Source: Rattus norvegicus (lineage: Eukaryota > Chordata > Mammalia > Rodentia > Muridae). From it: a DNA stretch of 64,000 bases. Shown one piece after another: positions 1 through 10,760 of the stretch. Positions within the stretch are counted from its first letter, which is position 1. Every line of letters starts with the position of its first letter. A model generated the notes under the pieces. It did no database searches. It saw nothing but the letters and a program-made list of their open reading frames with translations, and was not told where the DNA came from. A program made the translations under genes and the position numbers. The stretch is taken from positions 29,900,939 through 29,964,938 of the forward strand of contig NC_086034.1 in NCBI RefSeq assembly GCF_036323735.1. Direction: 5' to 3'.

Positions 1-38
<38 letters not shown>
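1..38. repeat. (AC)n microsatellite cut by window start
   Basis: Nineteen AC units occupy the first 38 bases; the true left end is outside the window. It lies in the Cpe intron upstream of the first visible exon. Confidence 0.95.
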
Positions 39-40
<2 letters not shown>

Positions 41-833
41 AATCTAAAAGAGGAAGGGCATTTATTATTTAAATATTTATTTCACTGCATATTCTCAGTC
101 CCAAGTGGATAAGCAAAAAATGTCAGGAACTTTAACTCACCATATTTATAGACTAATCACGTTTCTGTGGTGATTGCTGCATCCATGAAAATACCCATGA
201 TTTTTCCATGGTAAGGCAATTTAAAAATTTTGTTTTTGTTTCAAGCTTCACGAAAATGTGTGATGTCAAGACTACAGTATCTCTAAGATGAACAAAGTGG
301 CCCTCCCTGAACAAGCTAGGGGCATTTTGAATTTATTAATTTAATTTTGTTAGGGGTCCTTAACAAAAATCCCTCAACCCAGTTTCAGATTTGTGACGTG
401 TGATCCTTGAGTACAGTCCTCTACAGTCAGGTCTGATCAGGAACGGCCTGCTCACCTCTCCACCCGGAAACCCAACATTTCCCGTTCCCGTCTCCACTGA
501 ATGTTTCAGTATTTCAGTTTTGGTCGGCTGGTTCAGAAGGCCCTAAACAAAAACTTAAGATGTACTTATGCACCTTTCACTAAACTAATTGCCTTCAAAA
601 TGGTCACTCATTATTTCTGAAATAAATGCCCTTAGAGCAAAAAACAATACATACTGTTATTTAGACCTTCAAAGAAAAACAAATGCAAAAATTATTACTG
701 AGAAGTGGGGCATTTCGCAGAAAAAGTATGCATGACTGGCAAGTTTTCTCTTCAATGATAAAAGGGATGCCTGGAATTTATTCTATGCTCTGTAGAAAAT
801 ATTTAAATATCTCAGGAGCAGAAGAAATTTCAC

Positions 834-965
834 TTTCTTTCCTTGAGACAAGGTCTCCTGCATGCAGGCTGGCCTTTTTGAATTCCCTTATCAGACTCAT
901 CCATCTGACTGCACCTCTTTCTACCTGGGACGACAGGTGTGTACCACTATGCCCAATTTATGTGA
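834..965 (-). mobile_element. B1-like SINE, antisense
   Basis: The sequence shows the antisense B1 pattern: ttgagacaaggtctcctg, then 'aggctggcct', then 'gggacgacaggtgtgtacca'. It is diverged and partial. Confidence 0.6.
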
Positions 966-1067
966 TATTGGAGACCGAATCTGGGATTTCAGATACTAAG
1001 ATATCAAATGTAATTAGGGACTTACATTTGATACCTTAGAAGGTATACTGCCTACAGATTTGAACTG

Positions 1068-1323
1068 GTCTGGGGAAACAGCAGTTGGTAAAATGTTGGG
1101 GAAGCATCATGCCCTGAGTTTGAATCTCTAGCACCTATGTCAGAGGCAAGGTTGCTGGCACAGACAGGGTGGTCCTCAGAGCTCACTGACTAACCACTAG
1201 CCAGTTAGTAGTCAGTTAGTAGCCAACTGGGAGCTCCAGGTTCAGTGAGAATTCAGTCTCAAAATATAAAATGGGACACGGTAGGGGAGGAAGACATTTG
1301 ATGTAGACCTCTGTCCCCCACAG

Positions 1324-1367
<44 letters not shown>

Positions 1368-1450
1368 ACGCGCACACACACGTGCATATATGCTCACATG
1401 AATCTGTATGAATGCACATACATACAAGCTTATAAGTTATCTTATAAAGA
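1068..1450 (+). mobile_element. B3-like SINE with GT tract
   Basis: A tRNA-SINE-like order (gttggtaaaatg, then gagtttgaatctctagcacc, then a CCCCCACAGGCGTG-type tail into GT repeats) suggests a diverged B3 element on the + strand. A GT tract (about 1326-1366) sits in its tail. The long open frames on the minus strand here are translations of this tract. Confidence 0.5.
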
Positions 1451-1749
1451 CTATAAAGGAGCCGTTCCGTAGCTTGGATGGCAGTGATTAATTGCTGATA
1501 ATCCAGAGAGACTATTCTCACTACTTGCCCTTCCCTTTCCATCCTTAATTGGGATCCGATTTTCAGTCTTGGAGTTCCCTGATCTGTCACGCCCTTATTT
1601 TCAGTCCAAACCATGTCGGTAATGAGCTCGATGCAGAGGTAGGCACAGCTCAGATCTTTTCATTCAGCTCAGCTAGAGCTAGTATTAATAGGCTGTGACA
1701 TACTGGCCAGCTCAGCGCTATAAACCGTTTCTATAGATGACCTTATTTG

Positions 1750-1840
1750 AAAGAGAGAAAGGGAGGGGGAGGGGAAGAGAGAGGGGGAAAGGGAGAGGGA
1801 GAGAGAGAGGGGTAGGGGGAGAGGGAGAGAGAGAGAGAGG
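1750..1840. repeat. Purine-only GA/GGGA tract
   Basis: About 90 bases consist almost only of G and A on the + strand, ending in GA dinucleotides. It is intronic in Cpe, with no unit longer than a few bases. Confidence 0.9.
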
Positions 1841-2056
1841 CTAAAACTTCACAAACATAACAGGCTTTTTTTTTCTTTTCTGTTATTCGGAATGTCCTTC
1901 AAAAATCCATGTCCTCAGAAGATTTGTGCCTGTTCTGTTTTTTAAATAATGAGGCTCTACACCGTATTGCTAGAAAGCAAGAAGATGCTTGACACGAAGC
2001 ACATTTTAAATTCGTCTCTATTATAATTCCTTTTTGACTGTCTTTGACATTCACAG

Positions 2057-2156
2057 ATACACCGAGGTGTTAAAGGGTTTGTCCGTGACCTTCAAGGTAA
2101 TCCGATTGCCAACGCAACCATTTCCGTGGATGGGATAGACCATGATGTCACCTCGG
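2057..2156 (+). CDS. Cpe: Cpe exon encoding residues ~372-404 (start of transthyretin-like domain)
   Basis: Carboxypeptidase E is the zinc carboxypeptidase of neuroendocrine secretory granules. It trims C-terminal Lys/Arg from peptide-hormone intermediates after prohormone-convertase cleavage. This 100-bp exon has 33 full codons plus one base, starting IHRGVKGFVRD and ending HDVTS. It lies between a cacag acceptor and a gtgggt donor. The translation matches the start of the transthyretin-like beta domain that follows the catalytic domain in N/E-type metallocarboxypeptidases. Asn in the NAT sequon is residue 390 if the protein is 476 aa, counting back from the stop, which fits a known CPE glycosylation site. 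The frame is intact. The exon ends in phase 1, and the split Ala codon is completed by the exon at 4605. Catalytic residues are encoded upstream of the window. Confidence 0.97.
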
Positions 2157-2355
2157 GTGGGTATTATTTTGTTTTAGTTTTTTTTCCTCTTGGAGGCAAG
2201 GATTATGAAAATGAACATAACCACTAATTATCATAATTAAAATTTGCATACTAATTCTAAGTATAGCAGTAATTGCCTCATCTGCCTTTACCCGGACTCT
2301 CTTCTTAATTCCACATTGTTCTGAGACGGAGCAGTGAAGCCTAGGATGTTTGGAG

Positions 2356-2369
2356 CCAGCAGGTGGCGC
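2356..2369 (+). promoter_or_regulatory. Candidate CTCF binding site in Cpe intron
   Basis: CCAGCAGGTGGCGC fits the recalled CTCF core CC(A/T)(C/G)(C/T)AG(A/G)(G/T)GGC(A/G)(C/G) at every position, in forward orientation. The flanking sequence is not an obvious SINE, so this does not look like a B2-derived copy. Occupancy cannot be judged from sequence. Confidence 0.55.
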
Positions 2370-2809
2370 CCTTTACCCAGAGCGGGCGGTTGTAAGTCTG
2401 CTGCCCTGCTTTACTGTTGGGAGCGGCTGAGGTTAAACTCCCAGAACTTGTGTGTCTGGGCAACCATATGCATTTCTATCAAGCTCATTTTACTTTAACC
2501 ACCAACACTGGAGTCCCTGCAGCCAGATAACAAAATCAGTAGCAAGAACACTCTTCTTAGTCGTTAGGATTATTTAACATTTCATTTATTTTCTAAAGGC
2601 TTATTGTCCTCTTCAATTCATTTATACACGTATTCAGCAATATTTAACACTATCCCAAGTTTGGGATGCTTTCCCAGTCAGCATCCTAGAACCCAGGCCA
2701 AGATCCTACCCCCTTTACTCCTGGTAACTCAAGCCTAATGCCCCCTGGCCACAGGATGTTCCGCTAACTCCGGAAATACTATTTTCTCTTCATCACATGA
2801 TGCAAAAAA

Positions 2810-3345
2810 CATGAGAGAAATCTAATTTGGGGAATGATTCCTAGAACGGAATGAAACGGAGATTTGTGTGTTATCGTTCTGACAGGGAAGGTTTCCCCAA
2901 GGCAAACATTGCAGCTCTGAGAGAAGAGGTTTCCCCTGTGTAAGTGATGCGTCTCTGAAGGGAAAGGTATCCCGGCAGTCAGGAGGCAAGGAATACCACA
3001 GAGTCACACTGCACAAGCAACCTCACACAAGACATTTCGGGAAAGACACAGAAGGGTGGCTGCCTCTGCTTGGGAGAGAAGCAGCAGGGAGTGGAACAGG
3101 AGACAGATTATATATGGTTTGGGGGGTGGGGCAGGAGGGGTTTTTCAGGGTGAGGATTGGTGAGATTTAAAGTCCTGAGTTTGGGGCAAGCCCCAGGATT
3201 GGTAGAATGTCAAGCTCAGGGATTAGTGGATTTTGTTGGGTTACAAAACCTGGAGGGGAGGAGCTCAGGAATTAGTGGGCTTTGGTGGGTTATAAAACCT
3301 AGAAGGGAGCTTGGACCTTTTACTCTATAGTTCCCGCTGTAAGAA
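2810..3345. mobile_element. LTR-like repeat in Cpe intron (family uncertain)
   Basis: The block contains short internal near-duplications: 'ttagtggattttgttgggtt' and 'ttagtgggctttggtgggtt' about 55 bp apart, each followed by a 'aaaacct' motif. It is G-rich and resembles rodent ERV LTR sequence. No protein-coding remnant or clear ends were identified. Confidence 0.35.
3121..3150 (+). other. Potential G-quadruplex motif
   Basis: Four G runs of at least three (GGGGGG, GGGG, GGGG, GGG) are separated by loops of 1-7 bases on the + strand, which is the transcribed-sense strand of Cpe. Confidence 0.6.
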
Positions 3346-4604
3346 TGTTGTCTATTTTTTTTTTTTTAATTTTGAGGCAAAGGCCATAAGACTCTAAATG
3401 AACACTAGCCCAGAAATAAAGTGAAGTGTGTTGTCCTGGATGCTTCAAGAGATGGTTAAAGGAGCGCAGTAAAGTTACCCTTGTGAGTGAATGACTGGAT
3501 CTGGCAGCATGGAGACTCTTGACTGAATCTCTCTCAACAAAGGGAGTGGTGTGAGCAGAGGCGATACAGGCAAGACTAGGAGAGAGCCTTTAGCGGCGAA
3601 AAATTTTGACACGTTAAGGACATTTTGCCATAAGGCACATATGAGGGTGTGTGTCAGAGGCACAGGCGAAATGGAGAGTGCAAACTGCTCACTAGGGTCT
3701 TTGTTACTCAAAGTGAGAGACTCAAAGCCTAGAGGCTTCAGCCTCACCCCAGAGGGTTCAGTACACAGAACCCAAGGGCTCACTTCTGAGCTAGTCGGGC
3801 AGAGCCTGCATTTTGCCAACTTTTCTATTTGATTGACCTGCACCTGAGGCTGGGAAGATGGACTGTAGAAAACAGGAGACTGGTGGGCCAGAGAGACACA
3901 GAGGAAGTGACATGATCTTCATGAGCCAGGAAGATGTTTAGGGATTAGAACTGGTCACCATGGGTATTTGCCTAAGCTTCTTACAGTCATATTGGTTGTA
4001 TAGCAGAGTATAGAGTTGGAAAATATCCAAGGTAGTTTGCCATGAGTCTTGGATCAAGAGAGACAAGTTAAGGCCCATGCATGAGCTCAGTGCAATGGGC
4101 TATGGGACCCAGCTTATGTTTAGGAGAAACTTTGGGGAATGAAAGAGATCAAATCACAGATCAGCTTAAGAATTCCAGATCCAGTTCCCGAATGGCACTG
4201 CAGTACGCCATGTAAATCTTCAGAAGTTGAAATTACTGACAAGGACCCAGGGGATTCTAATGAAGCTGTCTTGGGGCTAAGCTTTCTGAAACATTGATCT
4301 AGAAGATTCTTGGGACCTGAGTTCTTGACCTGGCAAGAATGAAAATGCAGTGCTCTGGTAATCCTTACCATTTGGGGATTTTTTGTGACCAGGAGACTCA
4401 TATATTAAAGGGTAATATTAGCATGGCTGTCTGTGACTTGGCTCTAAGACACGAGGCTTGTGGAGAGAGAAGTTTGCACTCCTCCTAGAATTTCATCAGA
4501 GTAGAAACTCACTGAAAGTCAACTGAGCTAACGATGTACTAGTCCTCAGACAGTATCACCGTCCTCTCCAGCATGTGCCTAGCTTTGATGTTCTGTTTCT
4601 ACAG

Positions 4605-4723
4605 CTAAGGATGGGGATTACTGGCGATTGCTTGCGCCTGGAAACTATAAACTTACAGCCTCAGCTCCCGGCTACCTGGCAATCACAAAGAAAGTGGCAG
4701 TTCCTTTCAGCCCTGCTGTTGGG
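4605..4723 (+). CDS. Cpe: Cpe exon encoding residues ~405-444 (rest of transthyretin-like domain)
   Basis: A 119-bp exon: two bases complete the split Ala codon, then 39 codons read KDGDYWRLLAPGNYKLTASA through AVPFSPAVG. It lies between a ctacag acceptor and a perfect gtaagt donor. The aromatic-rich DYWRLLAPGNYKLTASAPGY segment is the hallmark of the transthyretin-like domain of CPE, CPN, CPM and CPD, a small beta sandwich thought to aid folding of the catalytic domain. The frame is intact and the exon ends in phase 0, which matches the next exon. Confidence 0.97.
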
Positions 4724-4754
4724 GTAAGTATTCATAAAAGGAGATGAGAATAAT

Positions 4755-4900
4755 AGCTCAGCACTTGCCATTGTCAAACATATCAGAGAGATTTATAGTT
4801 AACCTTCACTATAGCCTTACAAGGTAGGCACCGTGATTATCCCCACTTAACAGATGAGAAAACTGAGGTCTAATAAAGTCAGTGACCTGATCATGGTCTC
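4755..4900 (+). mobile_element. MIR SINE
   Basis: The MIR core is easily read: 'ttcactatagccttacaagg', then 'attatccccacttaacagat', then 'gagaaaactgaggtctaata', ending near 'agtgacctgatcatggtc'. This is an ancient mammalian SINE in the sense orientation of Cpe. Confidence 0.85.
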
Positions 4901-5099
4901 TGCTTTTTGAAGAGATTCACAAGGATACAAAATTAGACTTAAAATATTAATTTTTATTTCTATCTTTGATTTCAGTATAAATGGGATTCTGTTACAGTTA
5001 TCTTTCCCTCTCCTGGACCCAGCACAGTGCCTTACTCAGTATATATTAGAAAAAAGTGCCAGAAGATAATCTTAGGCACTTAACTAAATGTTTGTTAGG

Positions 5100-5540
5100 A
5101 ATACACAGTGACTATCCCAAGTGTAAGGGACAACCAGGGTTTGATCCCCACACCCAAGAGAATGTCCCTCAGACGTGGCAGCCACCTGGGATCCATGCCC
5201 AGTAGACATGGCAGCCCACCTTGAATCCAATGCTAGAAGGCAGAGATGGGGGACCCTCAGAGAGCTGCCGCTAGACTAGCAAATCAGGTAACTCTGGATG
5301 CTGCCCCAGAGGATAAGATGGAGGGCAATAGAAGTTTCCAGCCATCAACCTCAGGCCATATGGTAGCCTGCAGAATTTCTAATAAAAAGGTTTGCTTGAA
5401 AAAACTTTACTGTAATTTTATTTATACACCAGAGAGTCATGCATGTGCACACATGTGCACTCGCACACACATGAACCCCTCATGTGAACACACAAACATA
5501 CATTCACACAAACTACACATCAGACATACAAAAAAAAAAA
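5100..5540 (+). mobile_element. B3-like SINE with CA-rich tail
   Basis: A tRNA-like head (gggtttgatccccacaccc) is followed, after an internal stretch, by a 'gcatgtgcacacatgtgcac' CA-rich tail and a short A run (5531-5541). This matches B2/B3-type SINE structure, diverged. The 113-aa open frame here is repeat-derived. Confidence 0.45.
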
Positions 5541-5613
5541 GAATGAAGTACGGTGAGCTGAATAGTTTAAAAAGTGGCAGAGTTTAATAGGAGGAAGAGC
5601 GATGCGCTTGTGG

Positions 5614-5616
<3 letters not shown>

Positions 5617-5654
<38 letters not shown>
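5617..5654. repeat. (GT)n microsatellite
   Basis: An uninterrupted GT repeat in the last Cpe intron. Confidence 0.95.
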
Positions 5655-5656
<2 letters not shown>

Positions 5657-5689
5657 TCATGGAGATCCCGAATTTCACACTGAATGTCT

Positions 5690-5915
5690 TTCTCCGTTGC
5701 TTTACTCCTTGAGGCAGTGTCTCTTGCTGACCCGGAGCTTCTGGCTATTCTTGCTCAACATTTTGCCCTGAGATCTCCCATCCCTGTTTCCCTCCTGGGA
5801 TTACAAGCAGCCTTCACACAGGTCTGGCTTTTGTGTGGATTCTGGCGATGTGAACTCTAACTCTTAAAGCTTACGTGGCCAGTGCTTCATCCACTGAGTC
5901 CCACCCCCAGCCCTT
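5690..5915 (-). mobile_element. B4/B1-type SINE, antisense
   Basis: Antisense B1-like features (ttgaggcagtgtctcttgct; cctgggattacaagcagcc) lead into an ID-like antisense head (cttcatccactgagtcccac, then cccccagccc). This composite order is that of B4. Confidence 0.6.
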
Positions 5916-6118
5916 CAAAAGTACTTTCAATTAATTCTATCAGGCAGTCGATGACAATGTTAACATTTCTCTGGGACCAAAGTTCCAATACAATTTTATA
6001 TTATATTATTGGGACCATAAAGAAGCCTGAAGAATTTCCGATGAGAAGATTTGCTTAAGGAAACTTCACTCTAATTTTGTTTATGTACCAGGAATTCAAA
6101 GTGTACATAGATATTTGT

Positions 6119-6124
<6 letters not shown>

Positions 6125-6154
<30 letters not shown>
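6125..6154. repeat. (GT)n microsatellite
   Basis: A pure GT run followed by degenerate TG-rich sequence to about 6190. Overlapping frames on both strands here are low complexity. Confidence 0.95.
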
Positions 6155-6156
<2 letters not shown>

Positions 6157-7040
6157 ATGCGTGTGTGTGCTGTGCTGTGTGGTGCACACACGATGTGGCT
6201 GTGTCCCAGACTTGCTGGGTGAGCAACAGCTCTCACTACTGAGCAGTCTACCCATCTCCAAACATTTTGGTTTTGCAAACAAAAGATCTTGAATTTCAAA
6301 AATGGTTTATTAAATTCGGTTGTGTTTACCTGTACATGAATCTGTGTTCTGTGAAAGGCAGGAAGCAGATTTGGTCAGGGAAACCTGGAAACAAGGTAGC
6401 TCCCGGCACAGGCTGGGACAGGTTCAACTCTTTTCTTCTTCAATATTTCAAATAGCCTGAGGATGTAGTGAGTATAATCTTATACCCAAATGAGCAGGCA
6501 TTGAAATAAGCGTATGAAGGAACTTTGGTTCCAGATAATGTGGGAGATTGAGGAGGACTGGGTCAGGGCTGAGGCTGGATCAACCTTTTATGTAGGTATG
6601 TGTAGATTCTGCATAGACTAGAAGAGGACTCAGCCCCCGCCCCCCGGGACAAGCCCCTTGAGCTCACCAGGACCGGAGCGTCTGTATGTATTGTTGAGGG
6701 TCTCGTTAACAGCACTTCTTAGATGAGCACTGATGCATTGGGCTGTATTCTGTTAGTCCAACCCCCCAACCAGGACAAAACTCATGGCTGAGAGGCAGAG
6801 CTCGGGAGTTAAAGAACTGTCCACAGTGGGGCGGGGGCGGGCATGGATTTTCCGAAATAGGTGCTCTTTGGAAGCCACTCCGGTTAAGCACGCTCCAAGG
6901 TGAACCGTCTTCTGAGTTTGTGCTTACAAAGCTATGCTTCATTTGCCACAGACTTAAAGCAAAATCTCCTTTAACCCAAGTGGTTAGGTTGAGTTTATTC
7001 TACTGTACAAGCCACAAATCTGTTCTGTTTTCCTCCTCAG

Positions 7041-7139
7041 GTGGACTTTGAGCTGGAGTCTTTCTCTGAAAGGAAGGAGGAGGAGAAGGAAGAATTGATG
7101 GAGTGGTGGAAAATGATGTCAGAGACTTTGAATTTTTAA
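7041..7139 (+). CDS. Cpe: Cpe last coding exon, residues ~445-476 and stop
   Basis: After a cctcag acceptor the frame gives 32 codons, starting VDFELESFSERKEEEKEELM and ending MMSETLNF, then TAA at 7137-7139. This is the signature C-terminus of carboxypeptidase E. A Glu/Lys-rich amphipathic helix mediates pH-dependent membrane and lipid-raft association, and the extreme tail acts in sorting and granule transport (known from the family literature). The three visible exons encode residues 372-476 of an expected 476. No frameshift or premature stop is present, so the copy appears functional. The exon continues into the 3' UTR. Confidence 0.98.
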   Translation: MDFELESFSERKEEEKEELMEWWKMMSETLNF

Positions 7140-7720
7140 GAAAGGCTCCTAACTAATGGCTTTAATATATCCATAGACTATAGTAAGATGCAACGTGGCT
7201 CTTTTATTTTAGGTTGTGTGCAGTTAATATTTAACATCGGTTTATTTTTGATCATTTAAGTAGTAGTTGCTAATCACTTAAATACACTTGGACAGAACCG
7301 TAGTGTCTGGATCGACTTCATTCTTTCATGAACATTCGCTTTAAAATCTAGGAAGATCCTTTAACCTAGTTGGTGACAATGTCACATGACAGATGCCATG
7401 AAAAAGTCAACCGATGTAGCTTGGATCTGTGAGCACTGTGTGTATGGCGAGAATCACATAGTTCCATATAAGTTGTCCTTAGTCTCTTGTGCTGATCCAC
7501 TGTATAAGCATGATCCTGTTAATGTGCTTCTGAGGGAAGGAAAACGTACGTGCTTTGCAAAGGGGCTCTGAGCAGAAGGAAAACCTAGTTCTTGCGTGTA
7601 CTTTGAAGAACAGAACTGTATTAGTCAGCCTGTTAGTGCAACTTCAGAGTTTGGGGTTTTGTCTTGATTGCAGATTGGCCCAGAATTGCATTCTAAATGA
7701 ATAAAGGATAAAAAAAAATC
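7140..7720 (+). other. Cpe: Cpe 3' untranslated region (end approximate)
   Basis: About 580 bp of AT-rich, non-repetitive sequence follow the stop codon. The end is placed 10-20 bp after the AATAAA at 7700. The 61-aa open frame at 7386 lies inside this UTR and has no independent support. Confidence 0.8.
7700..7705 (+). promoter_or_regulatory. Cpe: Cpe polyadenylation signal AATAAA
   Basis: A canonical AATAAA lies 560 bp after the stop. It is followed by GGAT plus an A run, then a G/T-rich stretch (cggcgtgcattttctct) suitable as a downstream element. It is the only AATAAA seen between the stop codon and the microsatellites at 7.9 kb. Confidence 0.85.
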
Positions 7721-7925
7721 CCACGGCGTGCATTTTCTCTATGAAATTTTTGGTTCTAATACTTTAGTTTCATGGTAAAAAAAAGTATTTCCTGTACAAT
7801 GGCTTCTTGTTTATTTAACTTAGACATTGGGAAAAAAGTCATTGACATCTGCACTCCAAGCAGTGGCTTTGAGAGCATTGTCATGTTGAATGAAAGGCTC
7901 TGCTTCCATGGAGTTTTAGACAGAG

Positions 7926-7927
<2 letters not shown>

Positions 7928-8016
<89 letters not shown>
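7928..8016. repeat. Compound (TA)n(GT)n microsatellite
   Basis: About 53 bp of TA (7928-7980) run directly into about 36 bp of GT (7981-8016), then five CTGC units. It abuts the 3' end of an antisense B3 SINE, so it probably grew from the SINE tail. It lies about 200 bp past the Cpe poly(A) site. Confidence 0.95.
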
Positions 8017-8017
<1 letters not shown>

Positions 8018-8180
8018 TGCCTGCCTGCCTGCCTGCATGTGGGTTTGTGTACATGAGTGACTTACAAAGGTGAGACGGCCTTCGGATTCCCTGAGACTAG
8101 ACTTACAGTAGTTGTAGATGCTGTGGTGCGAATTTGCTTCTCTCAAGTGCTGAGCCATCGATCGCTCCAGCCCCGAGTGG
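8017..8180 (-). mobile_element. B3/B2-type SINE, antisense
   Basis: It ends with the antisense tRNA-like head 'aagtgctgagccatcgatcg' then 'ctccagcccc'. Its 3' tail faces left into the microsatellite. Confidence 0.7.
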
Positions 8181-8455
8181 ACGGATCTTAATGGGCCAAC
8201 TGTGGACACAGCCTTTATATAAATATACACAGTTATTGTGTAAGCTTGGGTCGTGATGACTAAAGTGAAAGAACATACAGAGAAGGAGTCAGAGGTGGCC
8301 TCTTAAGGCACACAAACCCAGACTTCAAATAGAATATGTAAGAGTCATGTGGAGACTGAGTATGGGAGTGTGTGTATGTGTGTGTGTGTGTGAGCATGTG
8401 TGTGTGTAGCACTTCTGGTGGTTGTAGTGTGGTTAACTTCAATGCTCCAGCTATA
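8180..8455. other. Intergenic DNA, TG-rich patch
   Basis: Only a TG-rich patch (about 8370-8408) is recognisable; no gene or regulatory signal is seen. Confidence 0.5.
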
Positions 8456-8905
8456 AGGCATAAAGTATAACAGCAACTGTTATGGTAATAGAACCCCAAC
8501 CTTAGTGGCTTGAACAAAAGTGTATTTAATGCTTATTAAACAGTTCTGTACTGAGCAGAAAGACAATAAACACCACTCAGTCTGAGACCATAGTCCATGA
8601 TCCATTCTTGTGGAAGGTATGCCATCATCTTGAGGTACCCGTCTAGGTTGCATTGTCAATCTTATTCAGCATAACCACTGAGAAGGGGGAAGGACCCACA
8701 GTACACATGCATTTGAGTATACTTTCACCATCAGACCCAAGGATGCTACATACTGATTAAATAACATGGCCTAGACTCACATTCCTAACTGCAAGGGAGT
8801 CTGGGAAATGTAGTCTAGCCATCCATGTAGAGGGGCGAGAATGCATATATACTATATATTGTTTAGAATTATCTTCTGAACTACAAAGGAGTTTGGGCAA
8901 TGTAA
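8455..8905. mobile_element. Ancient mammalian interspersed repeat
   Basis: It contains 'gcaagggagtctgggaaatg' followed by tagtctagcc, a phrase I recall from an old mammalian repeat shared with primates, plus a preceding 'accttagtggcttgaacaaa' segment. A diverged second copy of the phrase occurs at about 8884-8915. I do not assign a family. Confidence 0.45.
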
Positions 8906-9710
8906 TCCAGCAGTATTCTTAAAGAGATGAGAATGCACACTGTGTGAACATCTAATGGTCTGTCAGTTGGATGGGCCAGCAGATGACTTTCCAGGAGGAA
9001 TGAACACCATTCTGAAGGACTTACCAAAAAGAAGGCCTGGAGCAGAGAAAGGTGGGTGATGGGATGTGGAGTGTGGGAGAGAAGGACCAAGTGATCTTAT
9101 AGAGCAGAACTAAGGATTTGGGATTTTGATCATAGCTGAGTATTCTTTAACTGGAAAGGAGCTCGGCCTAGTTTATACTTGAAAGATCACTTTGGCTACT
9201 GTGTGGCAGGTAGAAGAAAGAGCAGAGACCAGGTAGGAGTCTACTGTAGGGATCTAAGAGAGGGGTGACTTGGGTAAGGCTGTGGTAGTACAGGTTAGAC
9301 GTGGGTGGGTTTGTGATGTATTCAGAAGTAGAGTTAATGGGTCTTAATGAGGAGCTGGTGTTATAGGGACCTAGCTGGTTCTCAGAGACTCCTGGTTCTT
9401 CTCACTTAAGCAACCCAGTGCTTTCTATATGGCCTATTGAAAAGAAACAGATTGGGAAAGCAAGTAACTTCAGTTTAGGGAATGTTCAAGTTTGTGTGAC
9501 AGACAAATGGAGGTGCTGAGTGGATGGCTGGGTTCTCCATGCTAAAGGTTTCCCCCAAAAGGGAAAAAGATTTGAGATTGGACCTAGAGATATGGACATC
9601 ACTGGCAGCACGATAAAGTGGACTTTTAACTGAGTCATCAGGATTGGGATACTTTTGAGGATGAAAAGAGTCCACTAATTATGTCCAGGTGATTGGAGTG
9701 GTCCAGTGCT
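8905..9710. mobile_element. Ancient repeat with 'gatcactttggctactgtgt' signature
   Basis: The run 'gatcactttggctactgtgt' then ggcaggtagaa, and later 'gacctagagatatggacatc', resemble an old mammalian repeat of uncertain name. No coding potential. Confidence 0.4.
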
Positions 9711-9924
9711 CTCTGGGCAATCTGTAAGCTAGTGTTAGCAAGAGACAGATGACCTTTAAAACTATTCAAATACATATAACCCCTTAGAGTTAGAAGAAAA
9801 TAGACCCAAGCTGAATCCTAAGGAAATTCAAGGTTTGCTATTCATGGTTTCTAACAGGAAATGCTAGATAGTTTTAGAAAAGAAACAACCTCCAATATTC
9901 CTGCTAACAACTTAGAGTAATTTG

Positions 9925-10150
9925 TAGGTGGGAATGTGGCATTGTTGGTACAGTGCTTGCCTGGTACACACAAAGCTCTGTATTCATTCGCCAGTTCTAC
10001 ACAAACTGGGCGTAGCTATGCAAACCTGTTAACCCCGCACTTGTAAGGCTGAGGCAGGAGGATCCGAAGTTCAAGGTCATTTTCGACCACAAAGAAAATT
10101 TAAGGTCGGTTTGGCCTACATGAGACTCTGTCTCAAAAGCAAAAGAATCA
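9925..10150 (+). mobile_element. B4-type SINE (ID-like head fused to B1-like tail)
   Basis: An ID-like head (ggtacagtgcttgcctggta) is followed by a B1-like body (cttgtaaggctgaggcagga, then ctgtctcaaaagcaaaagaa). This composite is typical of B4. Confidence 0.7.
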
Positions 10151-10760
10151 CAAAACAGAGTAATTTGTTCTGCTTCAGTCTTAAGTCCATGTAATTGTCC
10201 AGGAGCTACGTGCTGCTGCATCCCGTGACCCAGCCGGGTTCAGTATTTCCACCCCGTGGCTCTGCTGTCTCAGCACACATTTTTCTGAGCCATTTTTCAC
10301 CAGAGCTCCGTTGACCAGGACCAGCCCCGAAGCCTCACTTAGCCACAATGTTTGATAAACTCCACCATCATTGTCATAATCATATTCCCTCTCAGCTGTC
10401 GATGAAACTGCTCCCCTCTTTTTCTAAATATGATTTATACCAAAGTATAACAACTTAAGGTCATCCTGAACTGTGACCTTGAGCTTCTGTTGTGAAATAC
10501 CCTTCAGGGTTTCTATATCAGATAACACATGGCCATTCCTGGCCAGTACACCTAAGAACTATTCATGTGTCTGTCTATGCTCCTGGAATCCAACACACAC
10601 CCAGACAACACCAGCCATACGTTCATCTAAAGGGATGAAGAATAAATGGTACACTGCACTTATAGTCTGTGCCATTCTGAAGTCTCGCACGTGCATCTTT
10701 ATTCTTTAAAATCTCACGTTAACTACACAGTATATTCTCATATTAACTCTGCATTCCCAC
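10150..10760. other. Unannotated intergenic DNA
   Basis: I recognise no repeat, gene or regulatory signal. Open frames of 74-78 aa here show no protein-like features. Confidence 0.4.

Larger units (their letters stand above)
1..2056 (+). other. Cpe: Partial Cpe intron upstream of first visible exon
   Basis: This is the 3' part of the intron before exon 2057-2156, ending in a consensus acceptor (pyrimidine-rich stretch then cacag). It holds an AC microsatellite, an antisense B1-like SINE near 0.84-0.97 kb, a B3-like SINE with a GT tract near 1.07-1.45 kb, and a purine-only stretch at 1750-1840. The open frame at 683-1039 overlaps the B1 copy and has no recognisable protein features. Confidence 0.85.
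2157..4604 (+). other. Cpe: Cpe intron between the first two visible exons
   Basis: A 2,448-bp GT-AG intron that splits an Ala codon. It contains a strong CTCF-type motif at 2356-2369, an LTR-like repeat around 2.81-3.35 kb with a G-rich stretch at 3121-3150, and otherwise unremarkable sequence. Overlapping open frames on opposite strands at 3475-3843 show no recognisable domain, and I treat them as chance. Confidence 0.9.
4724..7040 (+). other. Cpe: Last Cpe intron
   Basis: A 2,317-bp intron with a gtaagt donor and a cctcag acceptor. It carries an ancient MIR, a B3-like SINE, an antisense B1/B4-type SINE and two GT microsatellites. The short open frames inside all overlap these repeats. Confidence 0.9.

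Noticed and set aside
3475..3843. Overlapping 122-aa and 93-aa frames on opposite strands in a Cpe intron
   Set aside because: No domain, no splice signals and mutually exclusive frames; chance open frames are expected at this length.
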